A DNA stretch of 64,000 bases, from assembly GCF_900573985.1 (NCBI RefSeq), contig NZ_UWOK01000001.1, positions 62,001-126,000 on the forward strand, read 5' to 3'. This document shows, piece after piece, positions 7,803-18,165 of this stretch. How positions within the stretch are numbered: the first letter of the stretch is position 1; every line of letters starts with the position of its first letter. The DNA comes from Campylobacter showae (GTDB taxonomy: Bacteria; Campylobacterota; Campylobacteria; Campylobacterales; Campylobacteraceae). The notes beneath the pieces were generated by a model. That model saw nothing but the letters and a program-made list of their open reading frames with translations. It was not told the origin of the DNA and made no database searches. The translations under genes and the position numbers were made by a program.

Positions 7803-9431
7803 ATGCTAAGCGACAGAGAAATAGAAGCGAGCGCAAAGCCGCAAAATATCGTAAAAATCGGTGCAAAACTGGGGCTAGGCGAGGAGGCGCTAGATACCTT
7901 CGGCAAGCTAAAAGCCAAGATCGAACCGCGACTAGGCAGTGCGACGGGCGCAAACCTCATCCTAGTTACCGCGACTAACCCGACGCCCTACGGAGAGGGC
8001 AAAACGACCGTAACCGTGGGACTATCTGACGGCTTAGCGCGTATCGGCAAACGCGTGTGCGCTGCGCTTAGAGAGCCGAGCCTGGGGCCTGTTTTTGGTA
8101 TAAAAGGCGGAGCGACTGGCGGAGGCTACTCGCAGGTGACGCCTAGCGAGGATATCAACCTGCACTTTAACGGCGACTTTCACGCTATCACCTCGGCAAA
8201 CAACCTCATCGCGGCGATGCTAGATAACCACATCCACCACGGCAACGCCCTAAATATCGACCCTGCGCGCGTCGTTTTCAAACGCTGCATGGATATGAAC
8301 GATCGCTCGCTAAGAGAGATCGAAATCGGCCTTGAAAAGAGCAATAAATTTACCCGCAAGGACGGCTTCGTAATCACCGCCGCTAGCGAAATAATGGCAA
8401 TCCTATGCCTCGCAACCGATCTAAAAAATCTAAAAGAGCGCGTCGAGAACATCGTCGTCGCCTACGATAAAGACTGCGGCCTCGTGCGCGCAAAATCCCT
8501 AAACTGCGCCGACGCCGTCTGCGTCCTGCTAAAAGAGGCGATAAAACCAAACCTCGTGCAAACGCTAGAAGGCACGCCAGTACTCATCCACGGCGGACCG
8601 TTTGCAAACATCGCGCACGGCTGCAACAGCGTGATCGCGACTAAAACGGCGCTAAATTTAGCCGACTACGTCGTGACCGAGGCGGGTTTCGGCGCTGAGC
8701 TAGGAGCGCAAAAGTTCCTCGATATCAAGTGCCGCACCGCAGGACTTGCGCCAAAGTGCGTCGTACTAGTAAGCACCATCCGCTCGCTAAAATATAACGG
8801 CGGATGCGATAAGGACGGCATCTCGCAGCCAAATTTATACGCGCTAAAACTAGGCGGCGAAAACCTAAAAGCCCACATAGAAAATCTAAAAAATTTCAAT
8901 CAAAACGTCATCGTCGCGCTAAATAAATTTGCCGCGGACTCGGACGAGGAGATCGCCCACGTGCGCGCTCTTTGCGAGGAGTCGGGGGCTGGGTTTAGCC
9001 TGTGCGAAGGCTTTTTAAAAGGAAGCGCCGGCACGGAAGATCTAGCTAAAAAAGTCGCACAAATCTGCGAAAAGCCGGCTCGCGAGATAAACTTCACCTA
9101 CGATGCAAACGACTCCGTAAAAACCAAGATCGAAAAGATCGCGACTAAAATTTACGGCGCCAAAGATGTCGTATTTAGCCCGCGCGCGCAGGCTGATCTA
9201 GCCGAGATTTCACGTCTAGGCTTTGAAAGTATGCCCGTTTGCGTCGCAAAGACGCAGTATAGCTTTAGCTCGGACGCCAAACTACTAGGACGACCGAAGG
9301 GCTTTAGCTTCGAGGTTAGCGCGCTTGAGATCCGCGGCGGAGCCGGCTTTATCGTGGCGGTCAGCGGATCAACTATGCTGATGCCGGGACTGCCTAAGGT
9401 GCCTGCCGCCGAGCAGATGAAAGCGGAGTAA
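7803..9431 (+). CDS. fhs: Formate--tetrahydrofolate ligase
   Basis: Makes 10-formyl-tetrahydrofolate from formate, THF and ATP in one-carbon metabolism; cytoplasmic. The 542-residue protein is full length for the family. It shows the P-loop-like TPYGEGKTTVTVGLSDGLA, then SLGPVFGIKGGATGGGYSQV, and near the C-terminus VSGSTMLMPGLPKVPAAEQM, all family signatures. ATG 7803 follows TAAGGAAAAACG. It is transcribed alone; a TAAAAT -10-like sequence lies near 7757-7762. Nothing unusual is seen in the frame. Confidence 0.97.
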   Translation: MLSDREIEASAKPQNIVKIGAKLGLGEEALDTFGKLKAKIEPRLGSATGANLILVTATNPTPYGEGKTTVTVGLSDGLARIGKRVCAALREPSLGPVFGIKGGATGGGYSQVTPSEDINLHFNGDFHAITSANNLIAAMLDNHIHHGNALNIDPARVVFKRCMDMNDRSLREIEIGLEKSNKFTRKDGFVITAASEIMAILCLATDLKNLKERVENIVVAYDKDCGLVRAKSLNCADAVCVLLKEAIKPNLVQTLEGTPVLIHGGPFANIAHGCNSVIATKTALNLADYVVTEAGFGAELGAQKFLDIKCRTAGLAPKCVVLVSTIRSLKYNGGCDKDGISQPNLYALKLGGENLKAHIENLKNFNQNVIVALNKFAADSDEEIAHVRALCEESGAGFSLCEGFLKGSAGTEDLAKKVAQICEKPAREINFTYDANDSVKTKIEKIATKIYGAKDVVFSPRAQADLAEISRLGFESMPVCVAKTQYSFSSDAKLLGRPKGFSFEVSALEIRGGAGFIVAVSGSTMLMPGLPKVPAAEQMKAE

Positions 9432-9878
9432 AACGAGCTCCGATTCGTCAAATTTGAATGTAAAATTTGATCGGTCGGCGAAGTTTTTTGAAAAACAAAG
9501 GCGAATTTGACGGGGATTTGACGTCAGGTTCACCTTTTTAAATTTGACGGGTTGACTCTAAATTTGCCGTCAAATTTAAAATACTAAATTTAACAGCCGA
9601 CATCGTAAAAATAGATTTAAGTCGGTTGGCTTCAGCGCTCTTTAAAACCGTGCATGTTTACCGCTCAAAGTCGCGGAGTAATTCAAGCGCCGTACAAGAA
9701 GTAGCACTCTATCAACATAGCAATTTTAAAAGCCAAATTTAACACTCGAAATTTGATAAAATCGCCGTCCGTCGCAAATTTAGCTTCACCGTTTTTTACG
9801 TCAAATTTACGGCAAAATCGACGTAATTTATTTTGGCGTTTTTAATCAAATTTGCGCAAGCAAGCCAAAAGGACGGCG
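9432..9878. other. 447-bp gap with no gene seen
   Basis: Convergent gap between fhs and the dimer-glycosylase gene. It contains many AAATTT hexamers and short A/T runs, but no open frame with a ribosome site, no tRNA-like fold and no copy of the 350-bp repeat. Confidence 0.6.
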
Positions 9879-10319
9879 CTAAATTTTCACCTTCTCCCAC
9901 GGCTCGATTTCGCCCTCGACCTCTTTAAAAATGCTCGCGATTTCTATATTTTTTACGCTCAAATTTCGCTCGTAAGCCTTGATGTCGCGCGACTTTAGCT
10001 TCTCTTGTAAAAAGGCGAATTCATACTCTATCTGTCCGCGAGTGACGCTGATTTTAGCCAAATTTCGCTCGTCAAATTCGCCTACTTTTGCCGCGTCAAA
10101 TTTATAGCCGCGAGCGCAGGCCTGCGCATAAACCTCCGCCAGATACGCATTTATCGCCTCACGCGCGTTTTCATGCGCGTAAAAGCGGTCAAGCTGCGGG
10201 TGATTTTTGTAGCCCTTAGTTAGTCCAGCCAGCACGTTTTTAGCCAGCAGCGCCTCTCGCCAAAGCGCCACGAGCCCCTTTGCATCGAGATATTTAAAGT
10301 TTATCGTCCAAAGCCTCAT
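9879..10319 (-). CDS. Pyrimidine-dimer DNA glycosylase / endonuclease V-type protein
   Basis: A 146-residue protein opening MRLWTINFKYLDAKGLVALW and continuing REALLAKNVLAGLTKGYKNH then PQLDRF. This is the hallmark of the Pyr_excise family related to phage T4 endonuclease V, which cuts the glycosyl bond at UV-induced pyrimidine dimers. Some members have only been shown to bind DNA, so activity on dimers is inferred. The ATG at 10319 follows GAAAGGCAAC. It lies just downstream of uvrA on the same strand, separated by a hairpin, so two UV-damage repair routes sit side by side. Confidence 0.85.
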   Translation of the reverse strand: MRLWTINFKYLDAKGLVALWREALLAKNVLAGLTKGYKNHPQLDRFYAHENAREAINAYLAEVYAQACARGYKFDAAKVGEFDERNLAKISVTRGQIEYEFAFLQEKLKSRDIKAYERNLSVKNIEIASIFKEVEGEIEPWEKVKI

Positions 10320-10348
10320 TGTTGCCTTTCGTTAAATTTGACGCCGTT

Positions 10349-10384
10349 TTTGCGGGCTAAATTTGGCGCGGTTAAGCCCGCAAA
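10349..10384 (-). terminator. Hairpin after uvrA
   Basis: TTTGCGGGCT pairs with AGCCCGCAAA (10 bp, extended by AA/TT across a bulge) around a G-rich loop. It is placed between the uvrA stop and the next minus-strand gene. Confidence 0.6.
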
Positions 10385-10434
10385 TCATCAAATTTATACC
10401 GAAAATTTGATCCGCTTCAAACTTTTCAAAGTTT

Positions 10435-13290
10435 TTATTTTTTCTTTGCCTTTTTTGCCGCGTTTTTCATATTTTCCAGCTCCTCAGCCAAAAATTTACC
10501 CGTATAGCTACCCGTTTTTTTATGATTTTTAGCGACCTCTTTTACGCTGCCCTCAGCGATGATTTTACCGCCCTTTGCGCCGCCTTCAGGCCCCATATCG
10601 ACGATGTAGTCGCAGTTTTTGATGACGTCCATGTTGTGCTCGATGACGAAGACCGAGTTGCCAAGATCGACCAAATGGTGCAGCACGCGCACGAGCCTAT
10701 CGACGTCGGCAAAATGCAGCCCCGTAGTCGGCTCGTCGAGGATATAGAGCGTATTTCCCGTATCCGAGCGGCTGAGCTCCTTTGCGAGCTTTACGCGCTG
10801 TGCCTCGCCGCCGCTTAGCGTCACGGCGTTTTGCCCCAGCGTGATGTAGCCTAGGCCCACGTCTTGCAGCGTCGTTAGTTTGCTGGCGATTTTAGGCACG
10901 GATTTAAAAAACTCTACCGCCTCGTCGATACTCATATTTAGCACATCGGCGATATTTTTGCCTTTGTAGAGGATTTCTAGCGTCTGCGCGTTGTAGCGGG
11001 TACCGCCGCACGAGTCGCAGACGACGTTTACGTCGGGCAAAAAGTGCATCTCGATCGTGATCTCGCCCTCGCCTTGGCACTTTTCGCAGCGTCCGCCCTT
11101 GACGTTAAAGCTAAACCTGCCGATCTTGTAGCCTCGCAGTTTGGCTTCCTTAGTCTGCGCAAAAAGCCCTCTGATCTCATCCATCACGCCCGTGTAGGTG
11201 GCTGGGTTACTGCGCGGAGTGCGGCCGATTGGGCTTTGATCGAGGTAGATCACCTTGTCTAGATTTTCCAGGCCGCTCAAATTTACCCCAGCGACCTTTT
11301 TTACCTTTTTGGCGCGGTTTAGCTGCTCCTGGGCTTCAGGCAGCAGGGTTTGCAGCACGAGCGAGCTTTTGCCAGAGCCAGAAACTCCCGTGATACCGAC
11401 TAAATTTCGCAGCGGAAAGCGCGCGCTTAAATTTGATATGTTGTTGATATTTACGTTTGAGATTTCAAGCCACGTGTCGATTTTTCGGTCTTTTCGGTAG
11501 TCGATTTCCTTTTCGCCGTTTATGTAAAGCGCGGTTTGCGTACTTGAGCCTAGCAAGCTTTGCACGTCGCCGGCAAAAACTATCTGCCCGCCGAATTTCC
11601 CCGCTCCAGGCCCGATATCCACGACGTAGTCGGCCTCCTCGATAGTCTTTTTATCGTGTTCGACGACGATAACCGAGTTGCCTTTTGCTTGCAAATTTCG
11701 CAGCGTTTTGATGAGCTTTAGCGTATCGCGCTCGTGCAGGCCAATGCTAGGCTCGTCTAGCACGTACATCACGCCGCTAAGGCCCGATCCGATCTGGCTA
11801 GCGATCCTGATACGCTGCGCTTCGCCGCCGCTAATCGTGCGCGCATCGCGTCCGAGCGATAGATATCCCAGCCCCACGTCGTAGAGGAAAAACAGCCTCT
11901 CGTTTATCTCCTTAAATATCGGCTTTGCGATCGTTTTATCGTATTCGCTAAGGTAGCTAAAATTTGACTCGTCTGAGAAAAACGCGGTGCAGTTTTCGAT
12001 ACTCATGTCTAAAATTTCGCCGATACCGCGCCCTGCGACCTTGACGGCTAGGCTTTGAGGCTTTAGCCTGTGTCCGCCGCAGTCGTCGCAGATCTTCTCG
12101 CTCATGTATTCGTCAAAGTCCTTGTAGTCTTTTAGCAGTCCGTGCGTGATTTTTAGTGCGCCTTCAAATTTACGCAGCAGCTTGTTTCGCTTCCAGAAAA
12201 ACTCGACCTCTTTTACGTTGCCATAGAGTACGAGGCGCTTCTCGTCCTCGCTAAGCTCGCAGTAGGGGCGCTTTACGTCGATGCCGTTTTGCTCGCAAAA
12301 AGCCAGCAAAAATTTATAATAATAACTCATGTTGTAGCCGTAAAGCAGCTTTATCGCGCCGCCTTCGATACTTTTTTCCTCGTCGATCACTTTGGTGAGA
12401 TCTAGGCTATATCTGATACCAAGGCCGTCGCACCTCTCGCACGCGCCCTTTGGGGAGTTGAAGCTAAAGCTAAGCGGTTCTAGCGGCGTAAATGAAATTT
12501 TACAATCAAAGCACGCCGAGTGCTCGCTGTAGTGGATGAAGCTCTCTTTTAGCCCGAGTTCTTCGGCGTTTGCGATCTCGATCTCGACCTCGCCGTAGCT
12601 TTCATTTAGCGCTTTTTCTACGTCCTGAGCTAGGCGCTGTGCGTTATCCGCGTCTATCACGATACGGTCTACGATGAGCTTTATCGTGTGCTTTTTGGTT
12701 TTAGCTAGTTCGATCTCCTCGTCTAATCTCACCTGCACGCCATCTATCTGGGCGCGCACGTAGCCTTTGCCGCGTAAATTTTCGATCAGATCCGCCCACG
12801 TGCCCTTTTTCTCGCGCACGAGCGGAGCGTAGATGACGACTTTAGCGCCCTCGGGCAGCTTTTGGATCTCGTTTATGATGTCGCTAGCAGACATTTTAGA
12901 GATCGGTTTGCCGCACTTGTGGCAGTGCTGGATGCCGATACGAGCGTAAAGGAGGCGCAGATAGTCGTAAATTTCCGTTATCGTGCCTACGGTCGAGCGC
13001 GGGTTTTTGGACGTGGTTTTTTGATCTATCGCGATAGCGGGCGTGAGCCCCTCGATCTTATCGACGTCTGGCTTACCCACGCGGTCTAAAAACTGCCTAG
13101 CGTAGCTACTAAGGCTCTCCATATATCTGCGCTGTCCCTCTGCATAAAGCGTATCAAAGGCTAGCGTGCTCTTGCCGCTGCCGCTAAGTCCGGTGAAAAC
13201 TACGAGCTTGTTTTTCGGAATTTCAAGGTTTAAATTTTTTAGGTTGTGCTCGCGCGCGCCCGTGATTTTGATGGTGTCGTTTGCGTTCAT
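10435..13290 (-). CDS. uvrA: Excinuclease ABC subunit A
   Basis: The damage-recognition ATPase of nucleotide excision repair, 951 residues, full length. Both ABC modules are intact: Walker [10 protein letters not shown] near residue 35 and GVSGSGKSS in the second half, and signature ISGGEAQR and LSGGEAQR. Zinc ligands CFDC...CERC and CEKC...CDSC are all present. ATG 13290 follows GGAAGCGAAA on the minus strand. It ends in a Lys/Ala-rich tail. It is divergent from the DASS transporter gene. Secure. Confidence 0.98.
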   Translation of the reverse strand: MNANDTIKITGAREHNLKNLNLEIPKNKLVVFTGLSGSGKSTLAFDTLYAEGQRRYMESLSSYARQFLDRVGKPDVDKIEGLTPAIAIDQKTTSKNPRSTVGTITEIYDYLRLLYARIGIQHCHKCGKPISKMSASDIINEIQKLPEGAKVVIYAPLVREKKGTWADLIENLRGKGYVRAQIDGVQVRLDEEIELAKTKKHTIKLIVDRIVIDADNAQRLAQDVEKALNESYGEVEIEIANAEELGLKESFIHYSEHSACFDCKISFTPLEPLSFSFNSPKGACERCDGLGIRYSLDLTKVIDEEKSIEGGAIKLLYGYNMSYYYKFLLAFCEQNGIDVKRPYCELSEDEKRLVLYGNVKEVEFFWKRNKLLRKFEGALKITHGLLKDYKDFDEYMSEKICDDCGGHRLKPQSLAVKVAGRGIGEILDMSIENCTAFFSDESNFSYLSEYDKTIAKPIFKEINERLFFLYDVGLGYLSLGRDARTISGGEAQRIRIASQIGSGLSGVMYVLDEPSIGLHERDTLKLIKTLRNLQAKGNSVIVVEHDKKTIEEADYVVDIGPGAGKFGGQIVFAGDVQSLLGSSTQTALYINGEKEIDYRKDRKIDTWLEISNVNINNISNLSARFPLRNLVGITGVSGSGKSSLVLQTLLPEAQEQLNRAKKVKKVAGVNLSGLENLDKVIYLDQSPIGRTPRSNPATYTGVMDEIRGLFAQTKEAKLRGYKIGRFSFNVKGGRCEKCQGEGEITIEMHFLPDVNVVCDSCGGTRYNAQTLEILYKGKNIADVLNMSIDEAVEFFKSVPKIASKLTTLQDVGLGYITLGQNAVTLSGGEAQRVKLAKELSRSDTGNTLYILDEPTTGLHFADVDRLVRVLHHLVDLGNSVFVIEHNMDVIKNCDYIVDMGPEGGAKGGKIIAEGSVKEVAKNHKKTGSYTGKFLAEELENMKNAAKKAKKK

Positions 13291-13465
13291 TTTCGCTTCC
13301 GTGATTTTAAATTTTTAACCCGTCATTATACCTAAAATCGCTTTAACTAAAATCGCTGTTACTTTTATCAACACTTTAGTAAAAAATCAATTTTAAAGCA
13401 AAAGAATTTTTTAAGCTATAAGCTTTTTGGATGTATTATAAATTATCCCAAGCGTAGGAGTAATC

Positions 13466-15091
13466 ATGGCAAATCCAAACATTCCTATAGACAGAAGAAC
13501 AAACCGAGTCGAGCTCATCGGGCTGGTGCTAGGCGTTTTGCTAGCGATTTGGGTTTATAAAATCTTCCCCGCAAACGCAGGAGACATCGCTCTAGCGGCG
13601 GCAAAGGGTAAAAAGCTGCATGTAGAAGCCATGCCCGTCGTCGCCGCAGTAGCCGCGCTGATGGCGGCGTGGTGGATGACCGAGGCTATCGCCCTACCCG
13701 CAACCGCCCTGGTGCCGATGGTGGCGTTTCCGGTGCTTGGCGTCGATGCGTTTAAGGTAGTCGCGGCGCCGTATGCTTCGGACACGATCTATCTTTTTAT
13801 GGGCGGCTTCGTGCTAGCCCTTGCGATGCAAAGGTGGAATCTGCACACTAGAATCGCCCTTGGCATCGTGCTTTTAGTAGGTACGAGCCCGAGACGGCTA
13901 GTGGCGGGTTTTATGGTGGCAACGGGATTTTTATCCATGTGGGTGAGCAACACCGCAACCGCCATAATGATGCTTCCGGTGGGCCTTAGCGTACTGCATT
14001 TGGTCGGACGCTTAACGACACAGAAATGGACGTTTACGGCGATCGAGGACGTGGCAAATTTGGACGAAATTTCGCGAAAAGGCGTGCAAGGCGGCGTGAT
14101 GAATACGATATTTCACAAAGGCCGCGACATCGCAAAGGAGATAAAAGAAAAAACGAGCTCCTTTAGCTCAAATTTCGGCATCTCGCTGATGCTAGGCATC
14201 GCCTACGCCGCCTCGATAGGCTCTGTTGGCACCATTATCGGCACTCCGCCAAACGCCCTTCTGGTCGCATATATGAAAAACGAATTTAGCATCGAGATCG
14301 GCTTTTTTGAGTGGATGTTAGTGGGCGTACCGCTTAGCGTCGTTATGCTCGCGGCGTGTTGGTTTTTGCTCACCTATGTACTCTTTAGGCCAGAAATCGG
14401 CGAGATACCAAACGGCAAAAAAGTGATCCAAGACGAGCTAGATAAACTAGGGCCCATAACCACGCCAGAAAAGCTTGTCGGAGTCATATTTGTAGCGGCG
14501 GCTGCGTGCTGGATATCGTTAGGTTTTATCCTAAAATCATTTGACGTAAAAATCGCCAGCCTTGATGCCATAATCGCGATGAGTACGGCGATTTTGCTCT
14601 TTATCGTGCCTGCAAACAAAAGCGGCGAACGCCTCATCGACTGGGACAGCGCCAAAAAGCTACCGTGGGATATCCTCATACTCTTTGGCGGCGGGCTGTC
14701 GCTTTGGATCGGACATCAGGTCTCGGCACTCGGCGCGCTACCTATCGCCGCGATCATCATGGCCGTCGTAACGCTCGTCATTTTCCTCACTGAGATAACG
14801 TCAAACACCGCTACCGCAGCGGCCTTTTTGCCTGTCATCGCAGGCGTTAGCGCAGGTCTTGGATACTCCGGCGCAAACGTTATGCTGTTTACGATCCCGG
14901 TTGCTATGGCGGCTACGTTTGCATTTATGCTGCCCGTCGCCACGCCGCCAAACGCTATCGCATACGGCTCTGGCTACGTAAAAATCAGCTCAATGATAAA
15001 AGCCGGAATCTGGCTAAATATCATCGGCATTTTTCTTATCACGGCAACTGTCGTCTTTATCGCTTCGGCCGTTTTCGGGCTTAAATTTTAA
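13466..15091 (+). CDS. DASS-family (SLC13) sodium:anion symporter
   Basis: A 541-residue inner-membrane carrier of the divalent anion:sodium symporter family, which takes up C4-dicarboxylates, citrate or sulfate. The two substrate/sodium motifs are visible: WVSNTATAIMMLPVG in the first half and TEITSNTATAAAFLPVIAG in the second. The characteristic GTIIGTPPNALLVAY and VATPPNAIAYGSGYV loops are also present. Around a dozen membrane segments can be picked out, with a hydrophilic cytoplasmic insert near residues 190-230 (DISRKG...KEIKEKTSS region). ATG 13466 follows TAGGAG. A TATAAA-type -10 lies at 13437-13442. Which anion is moved cannot be told. Confidence 0.9.
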   Translation: MANPNIPIDRRTNRVELIGLVLGVLLAIWVYKIFPANAGDIALAAAKGKKLHVEAMPVVAAVAALMAAWWMTEAIALPATALVPMVAFPVLGVDAFKVVAAPYASDTIYLFMGGFVLALAMQRWNLHTRIALGIVLLVGTSPRRLVAGFMVATGFLSMWVSNTATAIMMLPVGLSVLHLVGRLTTQKWTFTAIEDVANLDEISRKGVQGGVMNTIFHKGRDIAKEIKEKTSSFSSNFGISLMLGIAYAASIGSVGTIIGTPPNALLVAYMKNEFSIEIGFFEWMLVGVPLSVVMLAACWFLLTYVLFRPEIGEIPNGKKVIQDELDKLGPITTPEKLVGVIFVAAAACWISLGFILKSFDVKIASLDAIIAMSTAILLFIVPANKSGERLIDWDSAKKLPWDILILFGGGLSLWIGHQVSALGALPIAAIIMAVVTLVIFLTEITSNTATAAAFLPVIAGVSAGLGYSGANVMLFTIPVAMAATFAFMLPVATPPNAIAYGSGYVKISSMIKAGIWLNIIGIFLITATVVFIASAVFGLKF

Positions 15092-15093
15092 TC

Positions 15094-15123
15094 AAATTTA
15101 GGCGGCCTTAACCGCCTAAATTT
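15094..15123 (+). terminator. Hairpin after the DASS gene
   Basis: A perfect 12-bp stem, AAATTTAGGCGG with CCGCCTAAATTT, and a 6-nt loop CCTTAA, starting 3 bp after the stop codon. As at 1363, both outer arms are AAATTT. Confidence 0.75.
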
Positions 15124-15184
15124 ACCCACATTTAATAGCCGTTGCTGTATCATCGTAAAAAATATTTTAACTTAAGGCTACAAA

Positions 15185-16769
15185 ATGAACGACATCCAAA
15201 AATCCTACGACGAGCTTCCATATATCTCGGCTGCCTTCCCTGGCACTTCGCCTGCGCGGCTTGAGGCTTTGGCTTCGTTTTTATCGCTAACTCCGCCGCC
15301 GTCCAAAACAGCCAAAGTGCTAGAAATCGGCTGCAGCTACGGCGGAAATTTGTTTCCTTTTGCTATCGCAAATCCGCAGGCAAAGGTGCTAGGCATAGAT
15401 CTAAGCGAAGTGCAGATAAATAAAGCCAAAGAGCTAGCCGCACAAATGCGCGTGGATAATATCGAAATTTAGGGCAAAAGATATCTGCGATTTTACGGAT
15501 GCGGACGTGAGCGATTACGGTAAATTCGACTACATCATCTGCCACGGCGTTTATAGCTGGGTACCCGACGTCGTAAAGGACGCGATCCTAAAAACCATCA
15601 AGCGATTTTTGAGCCCAAATGGCGTCGCTTACGTGAGCTACAATACGTATCCCGGCTGGAAAATAAAAGACACGATCAGAGATTTTTTGATTTTCGGTAC
15701 GCGCGACATAGAGAGCGAAACGGAAAAGGTAGCAAAAGCAAGGGAGCTTTTAAAGGTGCTGGGAGAATACGCCAAATTTTGCCAAAAAGACGGTAACGTA
15801 AGTCAAGTTTGGGTAAATTTCGATAGCTTAAAATTTCATATCGATCACATTCTAACTACCGCAGACTCATACATAGCGCACGAATACTTAGAAGCTTTTA
15901 ATAACCCGATTTATTTTAGACATTTTATAGATCACTTGACAGAAAACAACCTTGCTTATCTAGCCGAAGTGGGGCTCGAGGACGTTTTTCAGTCAAATTT
16001 GGGACTGGAAGAATTCGACTCGTATATCAATGCAAATTTTAACTCGCGTATCGAAAGAGAGCAGATACTTGACTTTTTAACCAATAGAGTTTTTAGAAGC
16101 AGCATGATAGTACACAAAGAAATCTTCCCAAGTGATTTTAGCGTAAATATCGGCGTAGACGAGCTTTGCAAACTACATATATCTACAGGTTTCAATAAAA
16201 CGAAAGACGGTTACGTGGATGCCAAAAATGCTCTAATGAAGCCGGATTATGACTGGCTTTATCAAGTCTTTACCGACGTATATCCGGCAAGCATAAATTT
16301 TGCCGACGTCGCAGCGCTTTTAAAAGACGACGAAAATGCGGTAAAATCGGCATATTTCGGCTTTATGGAGATTTTGGCCGCAGACTGCGCAAAGCTAACG
16401 ACATACGAGCGTCCGAAAATCGTCTACGAAACCGGCAAAAGTCGCCTAAAAGAGCGAGTACGCGGATATTTTGAATATTTCAGCACCGCGGGCGAACCAG
16501 TGATAAAAATCGCTGACGAACTAAACGTACCGGCAAATTTTTCGCAGTTTGACGCCTTTATCGCGCTTAAATTTAACGGCGAAAACTCGTTTGAAAATAT
16601 CGTAAAACAAACGGTAAAATTTGCACGCGAAAGGAATCTGGAGTTTGCCGGCAAAAACGGCGAAACAATAAAAACCGTCAGCAAAAACGAATACCAAAAA
16701 GCAGCCGAAGAGTACGTAAAAGACCTCGAGCTAAAACTAAGCGACGGCGGATTTTTAGAATATTTCTGA
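15185..16769 (+). pseudogene. SAM-dependent methyltransferase with regulatory domain, split by a +1 frameshift
   Basis: The first 95 codons hold the Rossmann SAM-binding motif (VLEIGCSYGGNLFPFAI, then VLGIDLSEVQI) and stop at TAG 15470-15472. The protein clearly continues in the next frame as RAKDICDFTDADVSDYGKFD then YIICHGVYSWVPDVV, to 16769. Removing one A from GAAATTT at 15464-15470 restores NIEFRAKD and one frame of about 527 codons. That is the length of class I methyltransferases with the C-terminal 'methyltransferase regulatory' domain common in Campylobacter. The downstream frame shows no further damage. It is either a recent inactivating indel or a sequencing error. Target unknown. 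ATG 15185 has only a weak ribosome site. Confidence 0.8.
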
Positions 16770-16779
16770 TTTTACTTGG

Positions 16780-16811
16780 AAGGGAGTGGGGTAAATTTAC
16801 CCCACTCCCTT
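16780..16811. terminator. Perfect 32-bp palindrome between convergent genes
   Basis: Arm AAGGGAGTGGGGTAAA is followed directly by its exact reverse complement. The centre is AAATTT. It stands between the convergent methyltransferase and TauE/SafE genes and can terminate in both directions. Confidence 0.75.
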
Positions 16812-16858
16812 ATTTATCGCAAATTTAATCGTATTGTTTTAAATCCATAAACTCAAAT

Positions 16859-17611
16859 TTAAGCAAAAAGCTTATTTATCATTATAATTAGCGTCGTGGA
16901 GATAAGCGCAAGCAGGCATCTTTTTTGGACGGTGCGGTCGATCTTTTGCGCCAAAGCTACGCCAAACCTCACGCTTATAAGCGAGCCGATACCGACCAAA
17001 ACGCCGACCTCGTACTGCACGAGCCCCTGCGAGGACAGGCTAATAAAGCCCGAAATCGACGAAAATATCACGAAAAATAGCCCCGTGCTAACGGCCTTTT
17101 TGATGTCGTAATTAAGAAAATTTATCAAAACCGGCATGATGATGACCGAGCCGCCGATACCCACGCTGATAGCCACCGCGCCGACGAAAAGGCCGACGAA
17201 AAAAAGCGGTACGAGAGAGGGGTTTTGCGCGCCTTTTGGCTCCGGATTTTTAAAAAACAGTTTAATAACGTTAAAACTTTGAATACAAATAAGCGTGAGA
17301 AGCAAAAACTTCGACGGTACGCTCGCCACGATAAAGCCGCTAGCGCTCGCCCCGCAAAAGCCGCCGATACCGAGCACCAAAGCGGGCTTTAGATCGACGG
17401 TCTTGTTTTTGAGATTTAAAAGCGAGCCGTAAACCGAGCTAAACATCATCTGAAGGACGCTTACGCCGATTGCGTATTTGACGTCAAAGCCCAAAAACAC
17501 GAGTATCGGCACGGCCGCCGCGCCGCCTCCGATGCCCAAAAATCCAGACAAAAAGCCGACAAATAGCCCCAAACACACGTAGCCGATTGATGCAACCGAT
17601 AAAATTTCCAT
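16859..17611 (-). CDS. TauE/SafE (TSUP) family permease
   Basis: A 250-residue inner-membrane protein with about eight membrane segments and the two-fold internal symmetry of the TSUP family. Glycine-rich FLGIGGGAAAVPILVFLGFD appears near the start and VGIGGSVIIMPVLINFLNYD after the middle. Members export or import sulfite, sulfoacetate or other small organosulfur anions; the substrate here is unknown. ATG 17611 follows AAGGCGAGATT. It is divergent from the secreted DUF302 gene by 77 bp. Confidence 0.9.
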   Translation of the reverse strand: MEILSVASIGYVCLGLFVGFLSGFLGIGGGAAAVPILVFLGFDVKYAIGVSVLQMMFSSVYGSLLNLKNKTVDLKPALVLGIGGFCGASASGFIVASVPSKFLLLTLICIQSFNVIKLFFKNPEPKGAQNPSLVPLFFVGLFVGAVAISVGIGGSVIIMPVLINFLNYDIKKAVSTGLFFVIFSSISGFISLSSQGLVQYEVGVLVGIGSLISVRFGVALAQKIDRTVQKRCLLALISTTLIIMINKLFA

Positions 17612-17688
17612 AATCTCGCCTTAAAGTAAAATCCGATTTTAGCCGTTTTTGGGTAAAATTAATTTTAAAATTTAAAAAAGGAAAATTA

Positions 17689-18117
17689 TTGAAAAGATTG
17701 TTTTTGATGATTTTTGCGGGGTTAAATTTGGCCTTAGCTGGCGTCACGGCAGGCCAAAGCGAGCTAGAGCTAGAAACCGCGGTTAAGAGATTTCAAAGAC
17801 TGCTTGATATGAAGGATATTAGCGAATTTGCCGTAGTGCCTCATCACGTTTTCGCCGCGCAAATGGGCGCAAATTTGACGCCGTCGGTTACGGTGATTTT
17901 CGGCACGCCGGGCGTACTTGCGCCCTTAATAGAATGCGAACCGCGCCTAGCGCTGGAGCTTCCGTTTAAGTTTTTATTTCAAAAAATAGAGGGCAAAACG
18001 GTCGTGAGCTTTGAGGATATAAAAAGCATCGCGGCTAGATACGGCGTCTTTGACTGCCACGCCCTAGACGCGGCGCAAAGGCTAGAGCGCGAGCTTTTTG
18101 ACGCCGCCGTCAAATGA
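17689..18117 (+). CDS. Secreted DUF302 domain protein
   Basis: A 142-residue protein with a cleavable-looking signal peptide (MKRLFLMIFAGLNLALAG). It continues with a DUF302 domain: short conserved stretches SEFAVVPHHVFAAQMGANLT and VTVIFGTPGVLAPLIE, and the LELPFKFLFQKIEGKTVVSF strand pair. The function of DUF302 proteins is not established. The start is TTG 17689, chosen because AAAAAAGGAAA lies at the right distance and the signal peptide begins there. The gene ends about 50 bp before trpE. Confidence 0.75.
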   Translation: MKRLFLMIFAGLNLALAGVTAGQSELELETAVKRFQRLLDMKDISEFAVVPHHVFAAQMGANLTPSVTVIFGTPGVLAPLIECEPRLALELPFKFLFQKIEGKTVVSFEDIKSIAARYGVFDCHALDAAQRLERELFDAAVK

Positions 18118-18136
18118 AAATTAAGCTTAATTTTTA

Positions 18137-18142
18137 TATAAT
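18137..18142 (+). promoter_or_regulatory. -10 box of the trpE promoter
   Basis: TATAAT 24 bp before the trpE start. The leader is too short for an attenuator or leader peptide, so control must act at initiation or elsewhere. Confidence 0.65.
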
Positions 18143-18165
18143 CTACGCTCATTAAAGGATATTTT

